Origin: Aureimonas ureilytica DSM 18598 = NBRC 106430
Lineage (GTDB): Bacteria > Pseudomonadota > Alphaproteobacteria > Rhizobiales > Rhizobiaceae
NCBI RefSeq assembly: GCF_000382705.1
Contig: NZ_ARQE01000009.1
Location: forward strand, 62,001 to 126,000
Direction of reading: 5' to 3'
Length of the DNA stretch: 64,000 nt
The notes under the pieces: model-generated
Database searches by the model: none
Told to the model about the DNA's origin: nothing
What the model saw: only the letters and a program-made list of their open reading frames with translations
Part shown: one piece after another, positions 8,522-16,013 of the stretch
Numbering within the stretch: the stretch's first letter is position 1
How the letters are laid out: every line of letters starts with the position of its first letter
Position numbers and translations under genes: made by a program

Positions 8522-9765
8522 GGCGCGAGCTCCGCGCGGCGGCCATTGGCCGGGTCGGCGGCGGCCGAGGGGATCGGCGCGGGCGTCTGCGTGGCGTCCG
8601 CCGGAACGGGCGGGACGGCCTGGTCGAGGACGCGCACGCTCAGCCCCTCGCGCAATTGCTGGAGCCCTTCGCGCACCACTCGGTCATTGGCCTTCAGTGT
8701 CTCGGAGGCGACGAGAATGCGATCGACGTTGCGCTCGATGATGCGCACCGGCTTCTTCACGGCCTTGTCGTTCTCGATGGCCCAGACATAGGAGCCGGCG
8801 CGCTCCCACTGGATGGCGAGCGGATCGACCGAGAGATAGGACTGACCGGGGAATTCCATGGAAATGCCGAAGGACATGCCCGGCCGCAGGAGGTCCTCGG
8901 CATTGTCCACCAGCGCCTCGGCGCGCAACGTGCGGCTGGCCTCGTCGATGCGGCTGTCGAGCGCCGAGAGGCGTCCCTCGAAGACGCGGCCCGTGCGCGT
9001 CGTCGGCTCGGCGGTCACGGTCTGGCCGAGCGTCAGCTCCGCCGCATAGGCTTCGGGAACGTTGAAGAGAATCTTCAGCTGCGAGCGGTCGTCCACCACG
9101 GCGACCTGCGTGGAACTGTCGACGAGATCGCCGATGTCGAGATCGAGAAGACCGACGCGGCCGGAAATCGGCGCGACGACATCCCGCTTGCGCAGCGCGA
9201 TCTCCGCGGTCTGGAGGTCGAGTGCGGCGGCGTCGCGCGCGCGGCTGACCTCGTCGAGCTGAACCGCCGTGATGGCCGCGCCGGCCGACAGCGACTGGTA
9301 GCGGCGAAGCTGCTCCTCGGCCGCCGTCAGCGCCAGCTTGGCGCGATCCACGGCGACGCGCTCGGCGTCGTTCTGCAGAACGGCGAGCGTCGCGCCTTCC
9401 TCGACCTGATCGCCGGATGCAAAGCCGATGCCCGCGACGATGCCGCCCGCATCCGGCCGGATCGCGACGGAGCGGACCGCCTCGCCCGTGCCGAGCGCGT
9501 TGAGCCGGTCGCGCGTGACGGAGGGCAGGGCCGGATCCACCACGACGAGCGGAACCGCCTGCCGGCCTTCGCGCTGAGCCGGCGTCGCGCCCACCTTCTC
9601 CTGCTCGGCCGGCGACAGGCGCGCGACGAGATCGCGGACCGGCGAGGGCAGGGGAAGCCCGCTTTCGAGCACCATCCGCCCGGGAAGCGGCGACAGCGTC
9701 ATCCAGATGCCGAGGGCGGCCAGAAGAACGACGATGGTCACGACGAGCTGTCGGAGAAAAGCCAT
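8518..9765 (-). CDS. RND efflux membrane fusion protein (periplasmic adaptor)
   Basis: This 415-residue protein has an N-terminal membrane anchor (about residues 6-24), a long periplasmic body with a lipoyl-like barrel-sandwich hybrid, and a short coiled coil (AKLALTAAEEQLRRYQ). The RND adaptor signature VVAPISGRVGLLDLDIGDLV and a beta-barrel segment follow. The Pro/Ala-rich C-terminus is probably unstructured. The gene is first in a two-gene operon and overlaps the pump gene by four bases. Its role is to link the inner-membrane transporter to an outer-membrane channel. Confidence 0.92.
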   Translation of the reverse strand: MAFLRQLVVTIVVLLAALGIWMTLSPLPGRMVLESGLPLPSPVRDLVARLSPAEQEKVGATPAQREGRQAVPLVVVDPALPSVTRDRLNALGTGEAVRSVAIRPDAGGIVAGIGFASGDQVEEGATLAVLQNDAERVAVDRAKLALTAAEEQLRRYQSLSAGAAITAVQLDEVSRARDAAALDLQTAEIALRKRDVVAPISGRVGLLDLDIGDLVDSSTQVAVVDDRSQLKILFNVPEAYAAELTLGQTVTAEPTTRTGRVFEGRLSALDSRIDEASRTLRAEALVDNAEDLLRPGMSFGISMEFPGQSYLSVDPLAIQWERAGSYVWAIENDKAVKKPVRIIERNVDRILVASETLKANDRVVREGLQQLREGLSVRVLDQAVPPVPADATQTPAPIPSAAADPANGRRAELAP

Positions 9766-9900
9766 GGGACCCTTTTTCGGCTCGGGGCGCGAAAAGCTGC
9801 CCGCCGTTGCACTGCAAACCTAGCGAAGCGCGACGGCTCCGTTCCATAAATTTTGGTAAGTCTGGCTTAACGAGACCTGAACGAAGGACCGGAACGGCGA

Positions 9901-9924
9901 AAGGCCCGCGCGAACGCGGGCCTT
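9901..9924 (-). terminator. Hairpin terminator for the PRC-barrel gene
   Basis: A perfect 10-bp stem (AAGGCCCGCG / CGCGGGCCTT) with a CGAA loop lies about 40 bases after the stop codon of the minus-strand PRC-barrel gene. On that strand it is followed by TTTCG, only a short U tract. Confidence 0.7.
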
Positions 9925-9966
9925 CCCTGAGCTTTGCCCGCTCCTCACGAAGCGGACACGCTTGCG

Positions 9967-11604
9967 TTACTGTGCCTGCGTCGTGGCCGGCAGGTCGCCC
10001 GGGTTCTCGACGCGCATCGAGTCGCGGTTCTGGGCGTAGCTGTCGCGATTGTATTCCGGTGCGTTGCGCAGCTGGTCCTGCGTGAACTGCGTCGTCAGGG
10101 TGAGACGGCCGCTGGAGTCGCGCATGAACTGCAGATTGTCCATCGCCACCGCGACCGGCTTGGCGCCGATGCCGAGGAAGCCGCCGACATCCACGATCAC
10201 CGCGTCGACCTGACCCTGCGGGGTCAGCGCGAGATCGCCGATCGAACCGATCGTCTGGTTGTCCGGGCCGTAGACCGTCGTGCCCATCAGGTTGTCGGCC
10301 GAAAGCTCGGCGCCCGTCACGGGCGAACCGCCGGCCATCGGCTGCGTGCCGCCGGTCGAGGCGGTGGACGTCGCATCCGTCGTGTCGGTCGCCATGCCGG
10401 TCGAGGCCGTTCCAGCCGCCATGCCGGCCGTGCCCGCAGCGGTGCCAGCGGCCATGCCGGCCGTGCCCGCAGCGGTGCCAGCGGCCATGCCGGCCGTGCC
10501 CGCAGCGGTGCCGGCCGCCATGCCCGTCGCCGCGCGGTTATTGGCCATGCCGTTGTTGGTCGCCGTGGTGTTGGCGGCCATTTCGTTCGCCTTGTCGTCC
10601 TCGAAGGACGGGGCGTTCTTCAGCTGGTCGCGCGAGGCGGCGAGCATGGCGTGGGGCTCGTTGTTCTCGCCGCGCGTCATGGAGACGTTGTCGAAGGGAA
10701 CGCCGACATCCTTCTGGCCGATGCCGAGGAAGCCGCCGACGCCGATCACGATGCCGTCGACGCGGCCGTCCGAGGAGACGATCAGGTTGTTGATCTCGCC
10801 GATGCGGTCGGAATCCGTGGTCGCGCCGCCATAGACATTGTCGCCGACGAGGTTGGAGGCGAGATATTCATCCGCGCCGAGCGTCGCCGCGTAGCCATCC
10901 GACGAGGCCATGGCCGTGCCGGTCGTGGCAGGCTGCGTCGTGCTGGCGGCCATATTGGTCTGCGGCGCCGCCGGAGCCATCGTGCCGGTTGCCGTCGTGT
11001 TGGCGGCCATTCCGCCGGTCGCGGCCGGAGCCGTGGTGGTCGCCGCGCCCGGAGCCGCCGCCATGCCGCCGGCGGGCGTCGTGCCCATCGCGGCGTTGGT
11101 TTCGGCCGGGGTGGTGAAGGCCGGCGCCGAGGTCAGCTGCTCGCGCGAAGCCGTCAGAACGGCGCGCGGCTCGTTGTTCTGGCCCATCGTCCAGTTCACC
11201 TGATCGAAGGGAACGGCGATCGTCCTGGACTGGTCGCCGAGATAGGCGCCCGTGTCGATCACGACGGCCTTCACGGTGCCGTCGGCCGCCACGATGAGGT
11301 TCTCGATCTCGCCGGCTTCCTCGGCATTGGCGTCGGCCGAGGCGTAGACGTTCATGTCCATCAGGTCGTCGGAGAGATACTGGTTATCGCCCAGACTCTG
11401 GATATAGGCGATGTCGGCGACCGGAGCGGTGTCGGTGGTGGCGGGAGCGGCGGCGGTGGAGCCCTGGCTGGTCATGCCGCCCGTGCTCATGCCCTGATTG
11501 TTCATCGCGGGCTCGGTCGTCGTGGTCGGAGCGGCCGACTGCGCGAAGGCGCCGGTGGCGAGCACGGTGGCGATGGCTGTCGTCGCGAGGAGCTTGCGAA
11601 CCAT
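9967..11604 (-). CDS. Exported protein with three PRC-barrel domains
   Basis: This 545-residue protein begins with a signal peptide (MVRKLLATTAIATVLATGAFAQ). It then has three PRC-barrel-like units of about 70-80 residues, at roughly 68-150, 248-330 and 438-510. Each carries a V-Y-G/A segment, an I-G-E/S-I turn and an I-V/D-V-G-G-F/Y-L-G core. The linkers are very rich in Ala, Gly, Met and Thr; the last contains an 11-residue unit repeated three times, encoded by 33-bp tandem repeats. ATG 11604 is chosen because AAGGGAGAA sits just upstream; a longer frame would add 18 residues before the signal peptide. The gene has an EcfG-type promoter about 70 bases upstream, so it is probably made under general stress. 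The molecular function is unknown; PRC barrels usually bind proteins or RNA. Confidence 0.85.
   Translation of the reverse strand: MVRKLLATTAIATVLATGAFAQSAAPTTTTEPAMNNQGMSTGGMTSQGSTAAAPATTDTAPVADIAYIQSLGDNQYLSDDLMDMNVYASADANAEEAGEIENLIVAADGTVKAVVIDTGAYLGDQSRTIAVPFDQVNWTMGQNNEPRAVLTASREQLTSAPAFTTPAETNAAMGTTPAGGMAAAPGAATTTAPAATGGMAANTTATGTMAPAAPQTNMAASTTQPATTGTAMASSDGYAATLGADEYLASNLVGDNVYGGATTDSDRIGEINNLIVSSDGRVDGIVIGVGGFLGIGQKDVGVPFDNVSMTRGENNEPHAMLAASRDQLKNAPSFEDDKANEMAANTTATNNGMANNRAATGMAAGTAAGTAGMAAGTAAGTAGMAAGTAAGTAGMAAGTASTGMATDTTDATSTASTGGTQPMAGGSPVTGAELSADNLMGTTVYGPDNQTIGSIGDLALTPQGQVDAVIVDVGGFLGIGAKPVAVAMDNLQFMRDSSGRLTLTTQFTQDQLRNAPEYNRDSYAQNRDSMRVENPGDLPATTQAQ
10419..10517. repeat. 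Three 33-bp tandem repeats inside the PRC-barrel gene
   Basis: Three 33-bp units start at 10419, 10452 and 10485. The first two are identical over their full length and the third differs only in its last bases. They encode an 11-residue Ala/Gly/Thr/Met unit in the linker before the third PRC barrel. The unit length is a multiple of three, so copy-number change would keep the frame. Confidence 0.93.
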
Positions 11605-11672
11605 TCGAGTTCTCCCTTGAAGCTGTTGCGTGGAGTGGCTGGCGGCGCGCCGCGCCACCTTTCAGAAAGTTT

Positions 11673-11697
11673 AACCGCGTGGCGAGGGCTGAGTTCC
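11673..11697 (-). promoter_or_regulatory. EcfG-type promoter for the PRC-barrel gene
   Basis: On the minus strand the sequence reads GGAAC, 16 bases, then GGTTAAAC. The EcfG consensus of alphaproteobacteria is GGAAC-N16/17-CGTT. The -10 element lies about 70 bases before the ATG. Confidence 0.65.
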
Positions 11698-11740
11698 GAA
11701 CCCTTTCAAAAACGCCTTCGTGATCCGAAGCCGGTTTCGG

Positions 11741-11905
11741 TCAGGCGAAAGCGATGACGCCGAAGAAGAGGAGGAGCAGGAAGCCGACGAGGACGATCAG
11801 GATCAGAACCTTCGCGATGCCGGCCGATGCGCCCGCGACGCCGCGAAAGCCGAGCAGGCTCGCGATGGCCGCGACGACGAGAAGAATGACGATCCATTCG
11901 AGCAT
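11741..11905 (-). CDS. DUF1328/UPF0391 small membrane protein (YtjA-like)
   Basis: This 54-residue protein has two membrane helices and the family hallmark LLGFRGVAGASAGIAKVL, starting MLEWIVILLVVAAI. The family is widespread in proteobacteria, is often stress induced, and has no known biochemical role. ATG 11905 has GGAAGGTG six bases upstream. A longer frame to 12031 exists but adds a non-conserved N-terminus. A perfect EcfG-type promoter lies about 50 bases before the start. Confidence 0.9.
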   Translation of the reverse strand: MLEWIVILLVVAAIASLLGFRGVAGASAGIAKVLILIVLVGFLLLLFFGVIAFA

Positions 11906-11955
11906 GTGAGACACCTTCCGTGCGCTGGCCGCGCCCTTCGCGGCTCCTGCGACAA

Positions 11956-11980
11956 AACGGTCGGCACCGACCTCAGTTCC
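11956..11980 (-). promoter_or_regulatory. Perfect EcfG-type promoter for the DUF1328 gene
   Basis: The minus strand reads GGAAC, exactly 16 bases, then CGTTTTG. This matches the published alphaproteobacterial EcfG consensus GGAAC-N16/17-CGTT at every position. It is 51 bases from the start codon and is the best such site in the window. Confidence 0.8.
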
Positions 11981-12063
11981 CGTTCCCGCAGGGCCTCCCG
12001 CTCGGAGCCGCGCGCTCCATATGAGCGGCAAAACATTGGAAATCAGCGAGGCCGATCGGCGTC

Positions 12064-12975
12064 ATGAAGGTTCATGCCCTCCTCAATCGCGATGGCGGCA
12101 CTCTGCGGACGACGGACCTCGACGTCCTGAAGACGTTCATCTGCGACGAGTTTCGCCTTCATGGCCACGAGATCGACGTCGAGACGCTGTCCGGCGACGA
12201 ACTGGCGGCGGCTCTCAAGACGCAGGCCGAGCGCAACGATCTCGACGTCCTGATGGTAGGGGGCGGCGACGGAACGGTCTCGTCGGCCGCCGCCAGCGTC
12301 GCGCATTCGCCCATCGCCCTCGCCGTGCTCCCGGCGGGCACGATGAACCTCTTCGCGCGCTCGATCCAGATTCCGCTGGAACTGGAAGAGGCCGTGCGCG
12401 CGCTGTCGACCGGCCGGATCGTGGAGGTCGACGTCGCCAGCGTGAACGACGAAATCTTCATCCACCAGTTCGCTGTCGGCCTTCACGCCCGCATGGTGCG
12501 CACGCGCGACAAGCTCGACTACGGCTCGCGGGTCGGAAAGATGTGGGCGAGCACCAAGGCGATCATGTCGGCCATCTACACGCTGCCGCTGGTGGACCTC
12601 GAAATCGAGATCGACGGAAAGCGCGAGTCGATCCGCACGCCAGCGGTCGCGATCTCCAACAATCTCTACGGCGACGGCCATGTGCCCTTCGCCGACGATC
12701 CGCAGGCCGGCAAGCTCGGCATCTACCTCATGCGCTCGCACGCCCGGCCGGCCATGCTGAAGATGACGATGGACATGATGCGCGGGGCCTGGAAGTCGAA
12801 CAAGGACCTGACCGTCACCGAAGCCGAGTCCATCCGCATCGTCTATGGCGGCCGGAAGACCCACAATCGCGCCGTCATGGACGGCGAGCTGAAGACGCTC
12901 GATCGCGTGTCCGACGTGTCGATCCAGCGCCGCGCGCTGAAGGTCGTCGTGCCCGACGATGCCTCGCTGACCTGA
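12064..12975 (+). CDS. Diacylglycerol/sphingosine kinase-family lipid kinase
   Basis: This 303-residue protein carries the DAGK catalytic signature VGGGDGT (residues 65-71) and a second motif LPAGTMNLFARSI. It continues into the beta-rich C-terminal domain of the YegS/BmrU/DgkB class (VAISNNLYGDGH, MDGEL). These cytosolic enzymes phosphorylate a lipid or lipid-like alcohol with ATP; the substrate here is not known. ATG 12064 has only a weak GAGG upstream. The gene is oriented away from the DUF1328 gene and toward a stress-locus gene. Confidence 0.85.
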   Translation: MKVHALLNRDGGTLRTTDLDVLKTFICDEFRLHGHEIDVETLSGDELAAALKTQAERNDLDVLMVGGGDGTVSSAAASVAHSPIALAVLPAGTMNLFARSIQIPLELEEAVRALSTGRIVEVDVASVNDEIFIHQFAVGLHARMVRTRDKLDYGSRVGKMWASTKAIMSAIYTLPLVDLEIEIDGKRESIRTPAVAISNNLYGDGHVPFADDPQAGKLGIYLMRSHARPAMLKMTMDMMRGAWKSNKDLTVTEAESIRIVYGGRKTHNRAVMDGELKTLDRVSDVSIQRRALKVVVPDDASLT

Positions 12976-13028
12976 CGAAAACGGGGCGCACTTCTCGCGA
13001 AGCCGCCCCGATCGTTCCGGCCCGTTTC

Positions 13029-13055
13029 GGCGGCCGGCGCTTCGCGCTGGCCGCC
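13029..13055. terminator. Hairpin between convergent genes
   Basis: A strong stem (GGCGGCC G GCGC / GCGC T GGCCGCC) with a TTC loop lies between the ends of the lipid kinase gene and the convergent gene at 13063. It has no long U tract on either strand. Confidence 0.4.
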
Positions 13056-13062
13056 GGTTTCG

Positions 13063-13428
13063 TCACCGCACTTCGTTGGAGAAGTCGTCCGGCGCGCGCG
13101 CGTCGCTTCGGCTCTCGGGGTCCATGCCGATGGACTCGGCGGTGCCATAGGCATGTCCGCCGTCCGCCAGCATGTCCATCGCATCGCGGATCTGCATCGC
13201 GATCGGCTCGAACTCGCTGCCGCGATCGATATCGGCGCGGTCGTCTATCTGGCCGGCGAGGGCCGAGAGGCGGTGCTGCTTTTCTTCGAGCGTCATCGCC
13301 GGATTGTTGAGGATGTCGTCGATCTCGTCCTGCGTGACGGGCTGGGCGATCCCCGGCCGGTCATCGTCGGCGCCGACCTCCGTGTTGAGGCCGGTCAAGG
13401 TGCGGTCGAAGCGCTGGATGTCGCTCAT
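13063..13428 (-). CDS. Hypothetical acidic protein of the stress locus
   Basis: This 121-residue soluble protein is not recognised. It is acidic and predicted largely helical (VTQDEIDDILNNPAMTLEEKQHRLSAL style segments), with no signal peptide or membrane span. GGGAGAT lies four bases before the ATG, so the start is well supported. A weak EcfG-like promoter is just upstream. It sits among stress-locus genes, which suggests but does not prove a stress role. Confidence 0.75.
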   Translation of the reverse strand: MSDIQRFDRTLTGLNTEVGADDDRPGIAQPVTQDEIDDILNNPAMTLEEKQHRLSALAGQIDDRADIDRGSEFEPIAMQIRDAMDMLADGGHAYGTAESIGMDPESRSDARAPDDFSNEVR

Positions 13429-13454
13429 GTCGATCTCCCATTTCTCGATTCAGC

Positions 13455-13480
13455 AACGCGGTCGAGGGGAGGGAGGTTGC
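13455..13480 (-). promoter_or_regulatory. Weak EcfG-like promoter for the gene at 13063-13428
   Basis: The minus strand reads GCAAC, 17 bases, then CGTT. The -35 has one mismatch to GGAAC; the -10 is perfect. The -10 is 27 bases from the ATG. Confidence 0.35.
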
Positions 13481-13580
13481 GGCGTGCCCCTCGTGAACTT
13501 TGTGTAAGGTGCGACATGACAAAGCCCGGCCGCTCGACACGAGCAACCGAGCTTCCTGCGTTCGGACAGGAGCGTGCGGA

Positions 13581-13853
13581 TCAGGGGCGCGTGCCGGTGC
13601 CCGACGGAACGGCCGCGCTGTTGTTCGCCTGCGAAGGCGTCACGGTGGAGCTCGTAGTGTCGGTCGGCGTCGCGGGGGCGGCGCTCACGTCCGAATTCTG
13701 GACGCCGCCGATATTCTGATCGGGCAGCACGCTACCGTAGATGCCGAGGCCGGCAAACACGATGAGGGCGAGCGCCAGTCCGCCGAGGAGGACATAGAGG
13801 ACCGGGCGTCCGGTTCGGCCCTGCCGCGCTTTCGTGGTGTTGAGCTCTGCCAT
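13581..13853 (-). CDS. Small single-span membrane protein
   Basis: This 90-residue protein has a basic N-terminus, one membrane helix at about residues 18-40 (VLYVLLGGLALALIVFAGLG), and a Thr/Ser/Pro/Ala-rich tail that should be periplasmic. GGGAGAGG lies close before the ATG. I do not recognise the family. It lies beside the stress-response genes, but I see no EcfG-type promoter for it. Confidence 0.7.
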   Translation of the reverse strand: MAELNTTKARQGRTGRPVLYVLLGGLALALIVFAGLGIYGSVLPDQNIGGVQNSDVSAAPATPTDTTSSTVTPSQANNSAAVPSGTGTRP

Positions 13854-13954
13854 GGACCTCTCCCATTGTTCGATATCTCAGGGGGAACAATTCGCGGCCG
13901 CGCGAAACGATCCATCGCGTTTTCGGGAAAAGTCGATCGGGGCAGGCGCCTGCC

Positions 13955-13988
13955 AAAAAAAGGGCGGTGCGCTCGCCGCGCACCGCCC
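13955..13988 (-). terminator. Intrinsic terminator of the YqjD-YqjE-like operon
   Basis: On the minus strand an 11-bp perfect GC stem (GGGCGGTGCGC and its complement, five-base loop) is followed by seven T residues. It lies 27 bases after the stop codon of the gene at 14016. Confidence 0.9.
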
Positions 13989-14015
13989 TTCGATCTGCAG
14001 CCATGGGGCGCGCCG

Positions 14016-14459
14016 TCAGTCGCCGCGATCGCGATAGCCGCGCAGCGCCATGAACAGGCCCCAGAACGAGGCGAGCCCGACCGGCAGGAGAAGAAGCGCC
14101 TTGCGCTTGCGCACCATCGCGAAGATCAGCGGCAGGTTCGACACCGCCGCGACGCTTGCGATCGAGGCGACATCACGCTGAACGCGGTCCCGCGCGCGCT
14201 GGCGCGGGCGACGGCCGACGACGAGAAGCACCACATACATGATCGCGACGCCGATCAGACACACGAGACCGAAGCCGATCGATGTCTGGACATGGCCGTA
14301 GCGGAAGGCGAGCCATGTGAACAGCGCGTTCACGAGAAACCCGAACGCGCTGATCCCGAGGATCGCCATGACGATGTAGAGGGCCAGCGCCGTGCGAAGG
14401 CGCGCGATGTAGATCGACGCCTCGCCCGTAAAGACTTTGGTGATGAGCTGACCGAGCAT
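14016..14459 (-). CDS. YqjE-like / phage-holin-superfamily membrane protein
   Basis: This 147-residue protein has two membrane segments near residues 25-50 and 60-82, with a basic RRPRQRARDR stretch after them. A weaker hydrophobic segment lies near the C-terminus (LLLLPVGLASFWGLFMAL). The arrangement resembles YqjE/Holin-X proteins that pair with a YqjD-type partner, and indeed a DUF883-like gene lies three bases upstream. Function is unknown; in enterobacteria the YqjCDEK cluster is stress related. The pair ends in a strong terminator. Confidence 0.7.
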   Translation of the reverse strand: MLGQLITKVFTGEASIYIARLRTALALYIVMAILGISAFGFLVNALFTWLAFRYGHVQTSIGFGLVCLIGVAIMYVVLLVVGRRPRQRARDRVQRDVASIASVAAVSNLPLIFAMVRKRKALLLLPVGLASFWGLFMALRGYRDRGD

Positions 14460-14462
14460 CGA

Positions 14463-14807
14463 TCAGTTTTTGAAGAGGCGCGCGTAGAGATAGCCGACGG
14501 CGGCCGCGATCAGCACGCTTTTGATCGGCTCGGCGCGCACGCGCTCGCTGACCTGCTCCTCGAACTCGCCGGCCGTTTCCTGCGCCTGACGGAAGTAGCG
14601 CTCGCCCCGGTCGCGCACTTCGTCGCGCAGCGCGAAGGCCTGCGAGCGCGCGTCGTCCGCCCGGCCGCCGGCGATCGTCTTCAGGGACTCGACCACCTGG
14701 GCGACATCCTCGCGCAGCTTGGCGACCTGCGACTCCAGATCGCCCTCGGCCTTGTGAGCCTCGGCCTTGCCGGACTGGGAGAAATCGGACGGCGTGCTGT
14801 CGGACAT
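14463..14807 (-). CDS. ElaB/YqjD/DUF883-family membrane-anchored protein
   Basis: This 114-residue protein is a long amphipathic helix (coiled coil at about residues 25-85) ending in a hydrophobic tail, RAEPIKSVLIAAAVGYLYAR. That matches the ElaB/YqjD/YgaM family, inner-membrane proteins that bind ribosomes in stationary phase. AAAGGAG is six bases upstream of ATG 14807. A longer frame extends into upstream non-conserved sequence and is rejected. A GGAAC-N17-CATT site is about 75 bases upstream. Confidence 0.85.
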   Translation of the reverse strand: MSDSTPSDFSQSGKAEAHKAEGDLESQVAKLREDVAQVVESLKTIAGGRADDARSQAFALRDEVRDRGERYFRQAQETAGEFEEQVSERVRAEPIKSVLIAAAVGYLYARLFKN

Positions 14808-14881
14808 GGAAGGCTCCTTTACCCTACTGGTCGAAAACGACGGAACTGGCGGAGACCATCGCTGCCGATGGCCGGTGCCTG

Positions 14882-14907
14882 AATGGCGGGGCAGGGACGC
14901 TGGTTCC
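14882..14907 (-). promoter_or_regulatory. EcfG-like promoter for the YqjD-YqjE-like operon
   Basis: The minus strand reads GGAAC, 17 bases, then CATT, one mismatch from the CGTT consensus. It lies in the gap between the ecfG stop codon and the YqjD-like gene. Confidence 0.45.
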
Positions 14908-14956
14908 CTGTTGCGCTGCAAAAATCCTGCGCGGGTGCGATCCGCGCAAGAGAGCC

Positions 14957-15508
14957 TCAAGCGGCGGGTGCGACGCCGATGATCTGCGAGGAGATCGAAT
15001 CCGGCCCGAACTCGCCGTCACCCTCGATGCCCAGGAGATCGGCCATGCGGGTGCGCGCCCGCGAGACGCGGCTCTTGATGGTGCCCACGGCGCATTTGCA
15101 GATGTCGGCGGCTTCCTCGTAGGAGAAGCCCGAGGCGCCGATCAGGATCAGCGCTTCGCGCTGGTCGTCCGGCAGCTGGTCGAGCGCCTTGCGGAAGTCC
15201 TGAAGGTCGAGATGGCCCTGCTGTTCGGGGTGCCCGGCGAGCTGCATGGCGTGGATGCCGTCCACGTCCTGGACCTCGCGGCCCTTCTTGCGCATCTGCG
15301 TGTAGAACTCGTTGCGCAGGATCGTGAACAGCCATGCCTTCAGATTGGTGCCGGGCTGAAACGTGTGCTGCTTGTCCCAGGCCTTGACCAGGGTCTCCTG
15401 CACCAGATCGTCGGCACGGTCGAAGGAGCCCGCCAGCGATGCGGCGAAGGCGCGCAGATTGGGGATGATGGCGATCAACTCACGGCGGAAGTCCGGTTCC
15501 TGACCCAT
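14957..15508 (-). CDS. ecfG: General stress response ECF sigma factor EcfG
   Basis: This 183-residue protein has sigma region 2 (about residues 15-80, FDRADDLVQETLVKAWDK) and region 4 (about 110-165, EEAADICKCAVGTIKSRVSRARTRM). It matches the EcfG group of ECF sigma factors that direct the alphaproteobacterial general stress response. It recognises GGAAC/CGTT promoters and is held inactive by NepR. The start codon follows the nepR stop by six bases, and its AAGGAGG sits inside the nepR 3' end, so translation is probably coupled. Several nearby genes carry matching promoters. Confidence 0.95.
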   Translation of the reverse strand: MGQEPDFRRELIAIIPNLRAFAASLAGSFDRADDLVQETLVKAWDKQHTFQPGTNLKAWLFTILRNEFYTQMRKKGREVQDVDGIHAMQLAGHPEQQGHLDLQDFRKALDQLPDDQREALILIGASGFSYEEAADICKCAVGTIKSRVSRARTRMADLLGIEGDGEFGPDSISSQIIGVAPAA

Positions 15509-15514
15509 GGTGGT

Positions 15515-15733
15515 TCAATCCTCCTTGGGCGTCTTGGCGGCCGACTCCACGGCATCCAAAGCGTCGAGAAGGGACAGAAATCGGTCGGGAATGGGCTCGC
15601 TCGCCACGTCGTCGTAATAGGCCTTCAAGCGCTTGCCGATGGCCGAACTCGAGCCCAGATCGGTCGGGCCGCCCGACGCAGGCGCGGTTTCGTGCTGCGG
15701 CTGCGCGCCTTCCCTGTTGTCTCGATCTTCCAT
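15515..15733 (-). CDS. nepR: Anti-sigma factor NepR
   Basis: This 72-residue protein carries the NepR core: SSAIGKRLKAYYDDVASEPI followed by PDRFLSLLDALD, two helices that clamp the EcfG sigma factor. Phosphorylated PhyR binds the same surface and releases the sigma factor. Upstream in-frame ATGs at 15754 and 15775 exist; the ATG at 15733 fits the family length best, though its ribosome site is weak. It is the first gene of a nepR-ecfG operon, divergent from phyR. I found no clear EcfG promoter in the nepR-phyR gap. Confidence 0.93.
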   Translation of the reverse strand: MEDRDNREGAQPQHETAPASGGPTDLGSSSAIGKRLKAYYDDVASEPIPDRFLSLLDALDAVESAAKTPKED

Positions 15734-16013
15734 ACTGTCCCGTACCCTTGTCATGCTGATCCGCGCCGTCGCCATCACGCCGTCATGAGCGCTACATGTA
15801 GGACCGGCCCCGTTTCTCAAGTCCGGCCTTGCGGGAGGGTTCAAATATTGTCGCGACGCTCTGGCACTTCCCGAACGACGCCTTAACTTGGAGCGAAGCT
15901 GCGGATTGCAGGCCGCGCTCTCGAAGGGCGTCGGCGGCAGCTCCGTTCGTCGGAGGGCAGTGGTGTCGGCTGGCTTCACGGTCGGTCTTTTCGAGAGTTA
16001 CGAGGGGAATTCC

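Noticed and set aside
5276-8791. 1171-codon plus-strand open frame opposite the RND pump
   Set aside because: It has the charged low-complexity look of an antisense shadow (many R, D, H), and the minus strand encodes an intact RND transporter with its key aspartates.
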